From contig NZ_FQUS01000001.1 in assembly GCF_900129315.1 (NCBI RefSeq), positions 248,001 to 312,000 of the forward strand: a stretch of 64,000 nt of DNA, given 5' to 3'. Within the stretch, counting starts at the first letter, position 1; the number at the start of each line of letters is the position of its first letter. The notes beneath the pieces were generated by a model, which worked only from the letters and a program-made list of their open reading frames with translations, searched no databases and had not been told where the DNA came from. Shown here piece after piece: positions 28,427 through 36,975 of the stretch. A program made the translations under genes and the position numbers. The stretch is from Fodinibius roseus. Lineage in GTDB: Bacteria; Bacteroidota; Rhodothermia; Balneolales; Balneolaceae.

Positions 28427-28757
28427 AAGAATCATAGGATTGATTAATAATTAACAGCACCTTATAGACCGGAATAACAGGTTATGTTCCCACTCACCTT
28501 CTTTGTGATTATATAACAAATATATTTATATTAACCTATTGTACTGCAATAGACTATATCTATCATATAAATTAATTATTGAATGAAGGAACTCTGCATT
28601 CGTGATGTTCTCCAGATCTGCTCATCCGGTCCTGACCGGCCTTGACCGATTCTCACCGTTCCCTTAAAGGGCAGGGACGAAGGCGGCAAACTAAGGGGGC
28701 AGGCATTTTCAGTATCAATCCGGTGCAGCAATAAATGCGTTTAAAAGAGAAACCAGC
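28427..28757. other. Intergenic stretch without recognised gene
   Basis: The left 150 bases are AT-rich and should carry the promoter of the small barrel gene. Around 28622-28690 it is richer in G+C, with short inverted repeats (CCGGTC/GACCGG near 28626) and no open frame of note. Nothing else recognised. Confidence 0.5.
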
Positions 28758-29384
28758 TCAGGATTGCTGTAGCGCTTTTCGGCAGGCGTCCAGGTCTTGT
28801 CGGGCAGGTTCATAATCGGGAGAAATTTCCAGGCACTGCTCAAAATATGAGATCGCCTCCTCATATTGTTCGATGTGTTTGAGCATGTAGCCGATATTGT
28901 TGTAGGCTTCGTAGAAATCCGGATTCAGCTCTATTGCTTTTTTGTAACAGTGTCCGGCTTCAACCGTATTGTTAGCGCGGAGGTGATGGTTCCCCAGGTT
29001 GAAGTAGCCCATCGCATCATCCGGTTTGATTTTGGTGATATGTTCAAAAAGCTCTTGTGCTTTTTCCGTCTCACCGGCCAGCTCATAGATATCGGCCAGG
29101 TTGTTCAGGGCGGGGACATAGTCGGGCTGAATATCGATCGCATCCAAATAGTGAGTGACTGCCCGTTCAATTTGATTGAGCTCAAAAAAAGTATTGGCGA
29201 GGTTGAAATGCGTTTTAAAGTTCCCGGGGTCGGCAGCGAGGGAACGCTGATAGGCTTCTGCAGCCTGGTCATATTCTCCCAGCATATGATAGCCGACGCC
29301 CAGTTCATTGAGCAAAGCTGCGTCGCCGGGCGATTCCCTGAGCTCTTCTTTTATCTCTGTAATCTGTTGTTCTATCTGCTCCAT
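28758..29384 (-). CDS. Tetratricopeptide repeat protein
   Basis: A 208-residue protein made of about five TPR units: ALLNELGVGYHMLGEYDQAA, THFNLANTFFELNQIERAV, ALNNLADIYELAGETEKAQ, GYFNLGNHHLRANNTVEAG and AYNNIGYMLKHIEQYEEAI. There is no signal peptide. It is the third gene on the btaA-btaB strand, 61 bases after btaB, and may be co-transcribed; a link to lipid synthesis is not shown by the sequence. Confidence 0.9.
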   Translation of the reverse strand: MEQIEQQITEIKEELRESPGDAALLNELGVGYHMLGEYDQAAEAYQRSLAADPGNFKTHFNLANTFFELNQIERAVTHYLDAIDIQPDYVPALNNLADIYELAGETEKAQELFEHITKIKPDDAMGYFNLGNHHLRANNTVEAGHCYKKAIELNPDFYEAYNNIGYMLKHIEQYEEAISYFEQCLEISPDYEPARQDLDACRKALQQS

Positions 29385-29445
29385 AGCGCCACAAAATACG
29401 AAAAGCCTGTGTTCTTCTCACAGAAAAATAGCTGTCGAGAATTAC

Positions 29446-30075
29446 TTACGGTTTACCGATAAACTGGAAGTAGGTCCACAATCCCCAATAGGCTTTTTTG
29501 ACGGTAATGTCAGCCGGATGAAAATACTTTTTGAGCAAGGGTAAGAGGTGTCCGCTGAAGTTGACATGATTATACTCCATCCACCGTCTAAACCAGGCGA
29601 ACGGACTGGTATTAAAATCAACGACAGCGATATATCCATTCGGTTTCAGATCTTCCAAAAGGTGATTGAAGATAGGGTCTGTATGGGGACCAAACATCGT
29701 CAGCGAATAGGAAAGCAGGATCAGATCAAAAGAATTATAGTCAAAGCTATCGCCCTGGTAACGGCCCAGTTTCAGTTCTATCTGTGTCGAATGGTTAAGG
29801 CGTTCCCCGGCTTTTCTCAGCATTTCGGGCGAGAGGTCGAGTCCCGTTATCCGGGCATCGGGAAAATGAAATTCCAGTCGTTCCATATTAGTCCCGGTAC
29901 CACAACCTATTTCCAGGATTTGCGGCTGCGACGGCAGATCCGGGATCATATCGAGCAGGCCTGACCGCCCGAAGAGGAAACTCCAGCGGGTGGCATCGTA
30001 GAGAGGAGCATGAAATCGGTAGTATCGCTCTACTTCGGGTTCCCGGGTGGTATGGGAGGAGGCCGGGTCCATCAT
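29446..30075 (-). CDS. btaB: BtaB-like N-methyltransferase for betaine lipid
   Basis: A class I SAM methyltransferase of about 209 residues. Motif I is ILEIGCGTGTNMERL, followed by ITGLDLSPEMLRKA and DLILLSYSLTMFG. I chose ATG 30075 since it overlaps the btaA stop as ATGA; the longer frame to 30261 would run into btaA. Next to btaA the likely job is three-step N-methylation of diacylglyceryl-homoserine to the betaine lipid DGTS. On sequence alone it would be a generic methyltransferase, so the specific call rests on context. Confidence 0.8.
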   Translation of the reverse strand: MMDPASSHTTREPEVERYYRFHAPLYDATRWSFLFGRSGLLDMIPDLPSQPQILEIGCGTGTNMERLEFHFPDARITGLDLSPEMLRKAGERLNHSTQIELKLGRYQGDSFDYNSFDLILLSYSLTMFGPHTDPIFNHLLEDLKPNGYIAVVDFNTSPFAWFRRWMEYNHVNFSGHLLPLLKKYFHPADITVKKAYWGLWTYFQFIGKP

Positions 30076-31238
30076 TGTACGAGCCCCAGATGCGTGCTTT
30101 CGTAGGTTCCGACCCGGTCCCTGGCCTGGAGGCTGCTGGTCAGTTCCGGCTGGAAATAGACCCGGTCCCTGACAAAGGCGGGCAGAAAATCGACCGAGGT
30201 CCCGGCAGAACGAAATAATATGCGCGTACCGGCTTTGGAGTTGTCCAGGATGTACCGCCACTCGCGGGCAAGCAGCTCCGGTTTGGAGTTCGCCATCCAG
30301 TCCTGATGGTCAAGCAGTACAAAATGCGTATAGGGGCCGGGATGGTTCCTGAGAAATTGCAACAGGGTAGACGTATGCGTTTCAATCTTGTGTTCCCGCC
30401 TTCGCAGCAGCTGAAAATAATCTTTGCGCAGGTAGTTGGGACAACAGTCCCGCCGGTATGATCCTGTTAAATATACGCGCCAGAAATAGTTGTCATGAAT
30501 GGGACGCCGGGTGAATACGCGCCGCAGGGCTTGCTGAATAAAATCAAACATGCCCCCATCGTATTTTCGGGCAATAATATTACGCTGGGTTGCCGGGACG
30601 CCTATCATACTGGTGAGCGCATGCTGGCCTGCCAGCCATTTGTGAAAACCGTTCCAGAGCAGTGGCTCGATCTCATTAAAATAATAGGTTTGTTCTTTAA
30701 TAGTATGTGCATCAAGGAGTTTCCGTATTATTGAAGAGAGCCCCTTGCGTTGTATCCTCTTGTATATCAGCAGGGCAACCTTCCCTGACGTGCCATTGAA
30801 ATAAAAGCTCGGCTGGGTGGGGGAGGGAATGAAATAGTCGATATGGTTATCCCAGAACCGCCGGCTGGGAGAAGATAAAAAACACCTTAGGTTTTGACGG
30901 TAAATAAATGCTGCGCCTTCTCTTTTGCCCTCTCCGAGGAAATCCCATAAAAGAGAAAAGTCCCCGTTTTTGAAAAGCGATTGTTTCAGATCCATCAGTG
31001 CATTTTGTGCGGGATTGACGTCTACACAATGGATACGCTGAGGACCATCAAGCAGATAATCGAGCGCATTGCAACCGGCACTGGTGAGCATAACGACCCT
31101 GCTTTGCCGGTCGAGCTGCAGCATTTGGCGATCCAGTCGTGGATCCTCCCAGCAGGTATTATATACCAGATTATTGGATACAACTGTATTAAACAGCCAT
31201 TCCTGGAAATTTTCAGCTATGTTTGAGAGTTTTCTCAT
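30072..31238 (-). CDS. btaA: BtaA-like diacylglycerol 3-amino-3-carboxypropyl transferase
   Basis: A 388-residue DUF3419/BtaA protein. Diagnostic parts are NLVYNTCWEDPRLDRQML near the start, VVMLTSAGCNALDYLLDGP (SAM site), IHCVDVNPAQNALMDLK, and FVLLDHQDWM. BtaA moves the homoserine part of SAM onto diacylglycerol, the first step to the phosphorus-free lipid DGTS. With btaB it forms an ATGA-coupled pair. A three-repeat Pho-box-like site lies 35-62 bases upstream, which fits the known role of betaine lipids in phosphate saving. Confidence 0.88.
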   Translation of the reverse strand: MRKLSNIAENFQEWLFNTVVSNNLVYNTCWEDPRLDRQMLQLDRQSRVVMLTSAGCNALDYLLDGPQRIHCVDVNPAQNALMDLKQSLFKNGDFSLLWDFLGEGKREGAAFIYRQNLRCFLSSPSRRFWDNHIDYFIPSPTQPSFYFNGTSGKVALLIYKRIQRKGLSSIIRKLLDAHTIKEQTYYFNEIEPLLWNGFHKWLAGQHALTSMIGVPATQRNIIARKYDGGMFDFIQQALRRVFTRRPIHDNYFWRVYLTGSYRRDCCPNYLRKDYFQLLRRREHKIETHTSTLLQFLRNHPGPYTHFVLLDHQDWMANSKPELLAREWRYILDNSKAGTRILFRSAGTSVDFLPAFVRDRVYFQPELTSSLQARDRVGTYESTHLGLVQ

Positions 31239-31272
31239 TACCTTTTAATCTAAAGGACTGATATGTATCAGG

Positions 31273-31300
31273 TGTGAAAGAATTGTAATGTTATTGTAAA
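31273..31300 (-). promoter_or_regulatory. Pho-box-like site upstream of btaA
   Basis: Three hexamers repeat with exact 11-base spacing: TGTGAA (31273), TGTAAT (31284) and TGTAAA (31295). Read toward btaA they are TTTACA, ATTACA and TTCACA. PhoB/PhoP-type regulators bind direct repeats with an 11-base period, and TTNACA is the half-site of the Bacillus PhoP box. The site lies 35-62 bases before the btaA start. The match is by eye. Confidence 0.65.
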
Positions 31301-31474
31301 GAAATGCGGGCGAATCCACCAGCGGAATTGTTAATGGCAGGTAATACCAAGATATTTGCCCTGTAAAATTGTTGAACGGGGAAGAGATGTCTGCAGGGGT
31401 CTCTCAAAAAATATCCATGCAATCCTCAGTGAAATTTGTATCTTTCAGGAGAATAGGAATAAAACGATATTGTT

Positions 31475-31702
31475 ATGGCTAATGATAACAAAAGCGATGC
31501 ATCGATGACGGAAGTAAAAACAGAGAAATATGAAAAGCTTATCGATCGATTGAAGGAGGAACGCAAGGCGGTGGAAAATATGCTGGATAAAGATTACCGG
31601 GAAGCACGCCGGTATGTCCGTTCACACCCGGAGGAGGGCGTATTTGCAGCTTTTGCAGGCGGTATTGCTTTGGGTTTTATCCTTGGAAGAATAAGTAAGT
31701 AA
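31475..31702 (+). CDS. Small DUF883/ElaB-like membrane-anchored protein
   Basis: A 75-residue protein: a charged helical part (KYEKLIDRLKEERKAVENML), then ARRYVRSHPEEGVFAAFAGG and one C-terminal membrane segment (GGIALGFILGRISK). The helix plus HPE...AAFAGGIALG tail is the pattern of ElaB/YqjD/DUF883 proteins, which tether to the inner membrane and can associate with ribosomes. It lies 34 bases before prfB. Confidence 0.7.
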   Translation: MANDNKSDASMTEVKTEKYEKLIDRLKEERKAVENMLDKDYREARRYVRSHPEEGVFAAFAGGIALGFILGRISK

Positions 31703-31736
31703 GAAATAAGTTTAACTTCTAAATTATAGTAAGACT

Positions 31737-32871
31737 GTGGATTTAACGACGATTAATACCGATCATTTGAATGAATTGTTTGAGCGCGTGGATGCGCTCA
31801 GGGGGTATCTTTGACTATGATCAGCGAAAAGTTAGGATAATAGAGCTCCAGGAGCAGACGCAGGACCCCCATTTCTGGGACGATCCGGAAGAGGCTCGTC
31901 GCATTATGAAAAAACTGGATCATGAGAAGACCATGGTAGCTCAGTGGGATGAGCTGGATGAGCTTTGCGACAGCATCCAGGTATACCAGGAATTTCTGGA
32001 GGAAGGGGAAAATATCAGGGGAGAACTTGAAGAGGAAGCAAAAAGGCTTGAGCGTAAGCTTGAGGCCCTGGAACTGAAGAATATGCTTCGGGGCGAAGAT
32101 GACCACCGGGATGCCATTCTAACCTTTAACCCGGGGGCCGGGGGGACCGAAAGCCAGGACTGGGCCGAAATGCTGTACCGGATGTATACACGCTGGGCCA
32201 AGAAAAATGATTTTGAACTTTCAATTATCGAATACCAGGATGGCGATGTGGCCGGAATCAAAAGTGCGACAGTGGAAGTCAGCGGTGAGTTTGCTTATGG
32301 CTACCTGAAGGCGGAAAGCGGGGTGCACCGGCTGGTGCGCATCTCGCCGTTCGACAGTAACTCACGCCGCCATACCTCTTTTTGTTCCGTTTTTGTATCG
32401 CCCGTCATTGACGATACCATCGAAATAGATATCACCGAAAGCGATGTGGAACTGCAACGATTTCATTCCAGTGGGGCCGGGGGACAAAATGTAAATAAGG
32501 TGGAAACGGGGGTTCGCCTGATTTGGGAAGGGGAGCTTTCCGACGGATCCCGGGAGCGGGTCGTGGCCGAGTGCCAGCAGGAGCGCTCGCAGCTGCAGAA
32601 CCGCGAAAAGGCAATGGTACTGCTTAAGTCAAAGATCTATGAGCTGGAAAAGCAGATCAAGGAGCGTGAAAAACAGAAATTAGAGGACTCCAAGAGCAAA
32701 ATTGAGTGGGGGTCCCAGATCCGATCCTATGTCTTCCATCCCTATAATATGGTAAAAGATCATCGCACGGATTTTGAAACCTCCGACGTCGAGGGGGTGA
32801 TGGATGGGGAGATTGATGAGTTTATTAATGAATACCTGCTCTCCATCTCAGCCACGGATAGGACAGAATAA
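31737..32871 (+). CDS. prfB: Peptide chain release factor 2, programmed +1 frameshift
   Basis: RF2 reads UGA and UAA stop codons. The gene starts in one frame with GTG at 31737 (VDLTTINTDHLNELFERVDA, then LRGYL), meets an in-frame TGA at 31812-31814, and continues in the +1 frame from 31813 as DYDQRKVRIIELQ. The slip site is the classic CTT TGA C preceded by the SD-like AGGGGG at 31800-31805. So the correct product joins 31737-31811 with 31813-32871, about 377 residues; starting at ATG 31771 would give a wrong N-terminus. Functional parts are the stop-reading tripeptide SPF in RISPFDSN and the catalytic GGQ in SSGAGGQNVNKVETG. Its stop overlaps the coaE start by one base. Confidence 0.96.
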
Positions 32872-33464
32872 TGGTAACAGTCGGCATTACAGGAGGTATA
32901 GGCAGTGGTAAATCCGCGGTCTGTGAAGTTTGGACCCGGATGGGAGGATATGTGCTGAATGCAGACGACTTGGCTAAAGAACTGATGGTCAGGGATGCCG
33001 ATATCCGCCGGCAGCTGGTCGAGACCTTCGGCGAGTGTACGTTCCGGGGGGATGGTAGCCTGAACCGCGCATACCTGGCTGAAGAAGCTTTTCAAAAAGG
33101 ACGGGTAGGTGAACTTAACGCGATTGTGCATCCTAAACTGCCGGATGCGGTAAAACAGCGCATGCAGGCGGCCGCCCATAAAGGATTCAGGGTGGGCATT
33201 TATGAGGCCGCTTTGCTGCTCGAAAGCGATCATCTCGGTTTCTTTGATCACGTGGTCCTGGTCCTTGCCGATGAAGAAAAGCGTCTGGAGTGGGTCCGGG
33301 AGCGGGATAATGCCAGCCGCCGTGATATTAAAAGCCGGATGGATAAGCAGCGAAATTTTGATAATGCAACCCACCGGGCCGATATTGTCATCCGTAATGA
33401 GGGTACGCTTGAAGAGTTAAAGGAGAAAGCGAAACGGGTGTTTAACACCTTTTTGGACACTTGA
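32871..33464 (+). CDS. coaE: Dephospho-CoA kinase
   Basis: A 197-residue kinase for the last step of coenzyme A synthesis. P-loop GITGGIGSGKS at residues 5-15, then YVLNADDLAKELM, IVHPKLPD and the lid region RDNASRRDIKSRMDKQ. The start overlaps the prfB stop as TAATG, so the two genes are translationally coupled. Confidence 0.93.
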   Translation: MVTVGITGGIGSGKSAVCEVWTRMGGYVLNADDLAKELMVRDADIRRQLVETFGECTFRGDGSLNRAYLAEEAFQKGRVGELNAIVHPKLPDAVKQRMQAAAHKGFRVGIYEAALLLESDHLGFFDHVVLVLADEEKRLEWVRERDNASRRDIKSRMDKQRNFDNATHRADIVIRNEGTLEELKEKAKRVFNTFLDT

Positions 33465-33681
33465 TATTATTATAGTTGTACTGGTAAGAGGATATTCAGT
33501 CCGGCTCGGTAAAAAGGGAGAGAGTTCTTTTTTTGATAACTGCTTTACTGCCTGGATCGGTTGGTGTAATATGTACGCTTATTTGCTTCTGAGACAGCAA
33601 TTATAAAAATTTACCGGTTAATTTTGCAAAGTTGTCAATTGTAAAAAAATTAGAATATGATTAGTTGAAAAGCGGGATTTT

Positions 33682-34713
33682 ATGGCAGATCAAAATAAGA
33701 AAGGCGTTATTACTCTGGAAGAATATATTATCCAGGCTCAAAACAAATTTCCCGGGGCGACCGGAGAATTATCACAACTACTCAGGGATATCGGTTTGGC
33801 TGCGAAGATTATTTCAAGAGAAGTAAACAAGGCAGGTATCACAAACATCCTTGGAGAGGACGGCAGCACGAATGTGCACGGGGAGTCGGTAAAAAAGCTG
33901 GACCTTTTTGCCGATGAACAGCTTATCTCCGCACTCAATCGCTCAGAAATTACCTGTATGGTGATTTCCGAGGAAAATGACGGCATTGTGGAGTTGGATA
34001 ATGACGGGGGCAAATATATTGTCTACCTGGATCCGCTGGACGGTTCCTCCAATATCGATGTCAATGTATCGGTCGGTAGTATCTTTTCCATCTATATGCG
34101 GGAGCATCCCGGCTCTGACAAGCTTTCCGAAACAGAAGCACTTCAGCCCGGGATCAAGCAGGTGGCGGCTGGTTATGTGCTTTACGGATCCAGTACGATG
34201 CTGGCGTATACCACCGGACTGGGGGTTTCAGTCTTTACGCTGGATCCGAGTATCGGTGAGTTTATCCTGTCGGATGATGATTTGAAAATACCGGAGCACG
34301 GGACGATCTACAGTGTAAACGAGGGCAGCTATCATTCATGGAACCAGGGACTCAAACAGTATGTAAAATACTGCCAGATTGATGATCCCGAAACCGAGCG
34401 GCCCTATAAGGCACGTTATATCGGATCGATGGTGGCTGACGTCCACCGCACACTGATTACCGGCGGTATTTTTATATATCCCGACAGCAGCTTCTACCCG
34501 AGCGGTAAGCTGCGTCTGATGTACGAATGTAATCCTCTCAGCTTCGTCATAGAGCAGGCGGGGGGCATGGCGATCGACGGTGGGGGACGAATCCTGGAAA
34601 TTGAACCCGTGTCTATTCACCAGCAGACCCCCATCTATATAGGATCGGCTAAAAATGTATTGAAAGTTAAAGAATTTTTGGATAACTATGCTTCTGAATC
34701 AATCACAGCTTAA
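33682..34713 (+). CDS. fbp: Class I fructose-1,6-bisphosphatase
   Basis: A 343-residue gluconeogenic phosphatase. The metal and substrate sites are clear: VISEENDG, YIVYLDPLDGSSNIDVNVSV, GSIFSIY, ARYIGSMVADVHRTL and GKLRLMYECNPLSFVIEQAG. The 217-base spacer before it is AT-rich and should carry its promoter. It ends 9 bases before the SGNH hydrolase gene. Confidence 0.95.
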   Translation: MADQNKKGVITLEEYIIQAQNKFPGATGELSQLLRDIGLAAKIISREVNKAGITNILGEDGSTNVHGESVKKLDLFADEQLISALNRSEITCMVISEENDGIVELDNDGGKYIVYLDPLDGSSNIDVNVSVGSIFSIYMREHPGSDKLSETEALQPGIKQVAAGYVLYGSSTMLAYTTGLGVSVFTLDPSIGEFILSDDDLKIPEHGTIYSVNEGSYHSWNQGLKQYVKYCQIDDPETERPYKARYIGSMVADVHRTLITGGIFIYPDSSFYPSGKLRLMYECNPLSFVIEQAGGMAIDGGGRILEIEPVSIHQQTPIYIGSAKNVLKVKEFLDNYASESITA

Positions 34714-34722
34714 CCTCTTCTT

Positions 34723-35472
34723 ATGAATTATAGCCGACGGAGTTTTTTGCGTAGTATAACAACCGCCACCCTGGGCGCTGCCGGAGCGTACTGGCTGCCT
34801 TCAACTACAGAAAAAAACGATGAGGAATTCTCCGCTATACCCCGGGATGGAATCATTCTCTTTCAGGGGGACTCCATCACCGACGCGGGACGGAATAGGA
34901 ATGACGAGGGACCCAATACGGGGTTGGGTGGGGGATACGCTTTTCTGGCGACGGCCGAACTCAGAAAATCGCTTGCCGCCCGAAACATAAGCTGTTATAA
35001 CCGGGGCATCAGCGGGAATAAAGTATTTCAACTGTCTGGACGATGGCAGGAGGACGCTCTTTCCCTGGCACCCGACCTGCTGAGTATACTGATAGGCGTT
35101 AATGATTACTGGCATACGCTGAATGATTATGACGGCACCGTTGAAGTGTATAAGCAGGATTTCAGAAAGTTGCTCAGGCGGACCAAAGAACAGCTACCGG
35201 AGGTCACCCTGGTGATCGGGGAGCCCTTTGTCGTGCTGGAAGGATCTTCCGTGAACAGGGAGCAGTGGATGCCTGACTTCAGAGCGTATCAAAAAGCGGC
35301 AAGGGAAATAGCCCGGGAGTTCGATGCCGGTTTTATTCCTTACCAGTCAGTCTTTGACGAGGCGTCCAAAGCAGTAGCCCCCACCTACTGGACGGCCGAT
35401 GGCGTGCACCCGACGCTGGCAGGCTCCCAGCTGATGGCCGAAGCATGGCTGCAAACCGTTAAACGCATGTGA
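34723..35472 (+). CDS. Tat-exported SGNH/GDSL hydrolase
   Basis: A 249-residue hydrolase with a twin-arginine signal (SRRSFLRSITTATLGAAGAY). The four SGNH blocks are visible: ILFQGDSITDAGR (Ser), NRGISGNKV (Gly), LIGVNDYW (Asn), and ADGVHPTLAG (Asp and His). Such enzymes are often deacetylases of carbohydrates or esterases; the substrate is not evident. It probably shares the fbp transcript by position only. Confidence 0.88.
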   Translation: MNYSRRSFLRSITTATLGAAGAYWLPSTTEKNDEEFSAIPRDGIILFQGDSITDAGRNRNDEGPNTGLGGGYAFLATAELRKSLAARNISCYNRGISGNKVFQLSGRWQEDALSLAPDLLSILIGVNDYWHTLNDYDGTVEVYKQDFRKLLRRTKEQLPEVTLVIGEPFVVLEGSSVNREQWMPDFRAYQKAAREIAREFDAGFIPYQSVFDEASKAVAPTYWTADGVHPTLAGSQLMAEAWLQTVKRM

Positions 35473-35481
35473 TCAGGCTGT

Positions 35482-35982
35482 TTAAAAATCCACCTTCATC
35501 CCTTCCTGGATATCGTGGGATACGCAATACCCGGCATTGGTTTCGATAACATACCGGGCGGGCTGTTCCGAGGTCAGGTTTTTTTCTGAAAAGGGCTGTG
35601 TGCTGTGGTGGATGCGAATAATCGTTTTATCGGCATTGACGAAGATAATATCCAGCGGGAGGGGGGTGTTGGCCATCCAAAAACTGCGGGGTTTATTTTC
35701 CTCGAAAATGAACAGCATTCCTTTGTCGGCAGGCAGTTCCTCAACATCCATTAATCCCTGGCTACGCTCTTCATCATCATCCGCAATAGCAGCCTCGATA
35801 GTTGAAACCGTATCTCCCGGGGCCGACAAAAAGGATATGGGTTGTACATAGTCGAGCGATCGGCTTCGAGGGGTATCGGCCGCGGCTTTTGAATGTGGTT
35901 TTTCCGAGGATTGGGAACAGGCCGCTGCCATTAACAGCATAGCAGCAGTGATAAGCATGTGCAGTGGTAACGCTTTTTTCAT
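35482..35982 (-). CDS. DUF192 family lipoprotein
   Basis: A 166-residue protein with a lipoprotein signal (LITAAMLLMAAAC). The DUF192 core includes EERSQGLMDVEELPADKGML, PRSFWMANTPLPLDIIFV and ARYVIETNAGYC. The family is widespread and its function is poorly understood. It is convergent with the SGNH hydrolase gene, with 9 bases between their stops. Confidence 0.88.
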   Translation of the reverse strand: MKKALPLHMLITAAMLLMAAACSQSSEKPHSKAAADTPRSRSLDYVQPISFLSAPGDTVSTIEAAIADDDEERSQGLMDVEELPADKGMLFIFEENKPRSFWMANTPLPLDIIFVNADKTIIRIHHSTQPFSEKNLTSEQPARYVIETNAGYCVSHDIQEGMKVDF

Positions 35983-36001
35983 CAGTTAATTTATTGGTAA
36001 A

Positions 36002-36142
36002 GCGCTTTGCAAAACTGTTCTTTCGGCCAATCTCTGCATGTTTGTGAATTCAACATCCTCACATAGGTCTTATATGTTGCGGTATTATTGAATTCGCTCA
36101 GGCTTTGATGTTGATCAAAACTCCTGTTTTTTCAAAGCGCTC
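36002..36142 (+). repeat. R2 dispersed repeat, copy a
   Basis: About 140 bp between the DUF192 and rimP promoters' sides. The ends are inverted (AGCGCTTTGCAAAAC at the left, GTTTTTTCAAAGCGCT at the right). Inner blocks shared with copies at 42303 and 61058 are GGCCAAT, ATTCAACATC, ACATA and CTCAGG. It contains TTGATGTTGATCAA at 36105-36118, a TTGAT-N4-ATCAA palindrome of FNR type. Confidence 0.75.
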
Positions 36143-36204
36143 TGATATTGAAATTTTATAAAAACCGAATAAACTAATATAAAATATTTTTTTAAAAAGG
36201 AATA

Positions 36205-36410
36205 GTTTGGGTGCTGGAGCATGAGCGCTCGTATCCGGGAAAGAGTCCTGACAAATTATTATCCGGCCCTCCCGCCCGGGGGCGCCCGCCATGCCCACTT
36301 GTCGGGCCGTCTGTGACAGACGCAGGCTGCCGATCGGCCCTGGGCCTCTGAGAAAGAGTGGAGCAGGCAGAACGGGAAGGGCATAAGAAGTGCAGGGTTG
36401 TTTTTTTAGC
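36205..36410 (+). other. G+C-rich structured non-coding stretch upstream of rimP
   Basis: This part of the spacer 35983-36489 has high G+C in an AT-rich setting and several self-complementary parts: GTCTG-TGA-CAGAC at 36309-36321, enclosed by GGGCC (36304-36308) and GGCCC (36336-36340). It ends near a run of T (36401-36407). I checked for RNase P, SRP and 6S core motifs and saw none. It may be the 5' leader of rimP or an RNA gene. Confidence 0.35.
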
Positions 36411-36437
36411 GGATTAACGGTATCTTTGATTGCTTCG

Positions 36438-36468
36438 AGTGAGCGCCGAAAGGTACTCACTTTTTTTT
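36438..36468 (+). terminator. Attenuator-like terminator in front of rimP
   Basis: A stem AGTGAG/CTCACT (36438-36443 with 36456-36461) is topped by GCC-GAAA-GGT with a GNRA loop, and eight T follow. It ends about 22 bases before the rimP start. The gene to its left (DUF192) is on the other strand, so this terminator can only affect the transcript entering rimP-nusA-infB, which makes it an attenuator candidate. Confidence 0.7.
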
Positions 36469-36489
36469 GTACCTGTAATCACGGAAACA

Positions 36490-36951
36490 GTGTCGAATAA
36501 ACTTATAAATAAAATATCAGAGCTGGCAGAATCGGTGCTTGTTACGACCGATTTTTTTCTTGTTGATGTCGAAATAAAGGGTGGAGATATCCCTGAAATA
36601 TGGGTCTCCGTGGATGGAGAAGACCGCGACATCAATATGGATGAATGTGCTGAAATAAGCAATGAGCTTAGCTTTTTAATGGATGCTTATGAGCTGTTTT
36701 CGGGCCGTTATCGCATGAATGTATCGTCCCCGGGTTTAGATCGGCCGTTAGTTGATCGACGGCAATATCCTAAAAACAAGGGACGCAAAGTTAAGGTAAA
36801 ATATAAGCAGGACGGAAAAGACCTCAAGGTCGAAGGAATCTTGCAGAATGTTTCCGAAAAAGGCATCGTCGTTGAGATCAATGAACAGACGACGGTGAGA
36901 TTGCCTTTTGATGATGTGGTAGAAACCAAAATTATACCTTCTTTCAAATAA
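36490..36951 (+). CDS. rimP: Ribosome maturation factor RimP
   Basis: A 153-residue factor for 30S assembly. I chose GTG at 36490 (SNKLINKISELAESVLV...), since the longer frame from 36430 would include the terminator hairpin. Family parts are DFFLVDVEIKGG, NMDECAEISNELSFLMD, and YRMNVSSPGLDRPL. It begins the rimP-nusA-infB block and ends 24 bases before nusA. Confidence 0.92.
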   Translation: MSNKLINKISELAESVLVTTDFFLVDVEIKGGDIPEIWVSVDGEDRDINMDECAEISNELSFLMDAYELFSGRYRMNVSSPGLDRPLVDRRQYPKNKGRKVKVKYKQDGKDLKVEGILQNVSEKGIVVEINEQTTVRLPFDDVVETKIIPSFK

Positions 36952-36975
36952 TTTTAAGCAGACAGGAGCTTACTG

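Noticed and set aside
31771-31812. ATG 31771 as the prfB start
   Set aside because: The conserved N-terminus lies in the other frame and joins at the CTT TGA C slip site.
36205-36410. RNase P RNA, SRP RNA or 6S RNA
   Set aside because: The conserved cores (GAGGAAAGTC type, GGAAGGAAGCAGCC type) are missing.
36098-36460. A 120-codon minus-strand frame upstream of rimP
   Set aside because: It crosses R2, the structured stretch and the attenuator, and shows no protein pattern.
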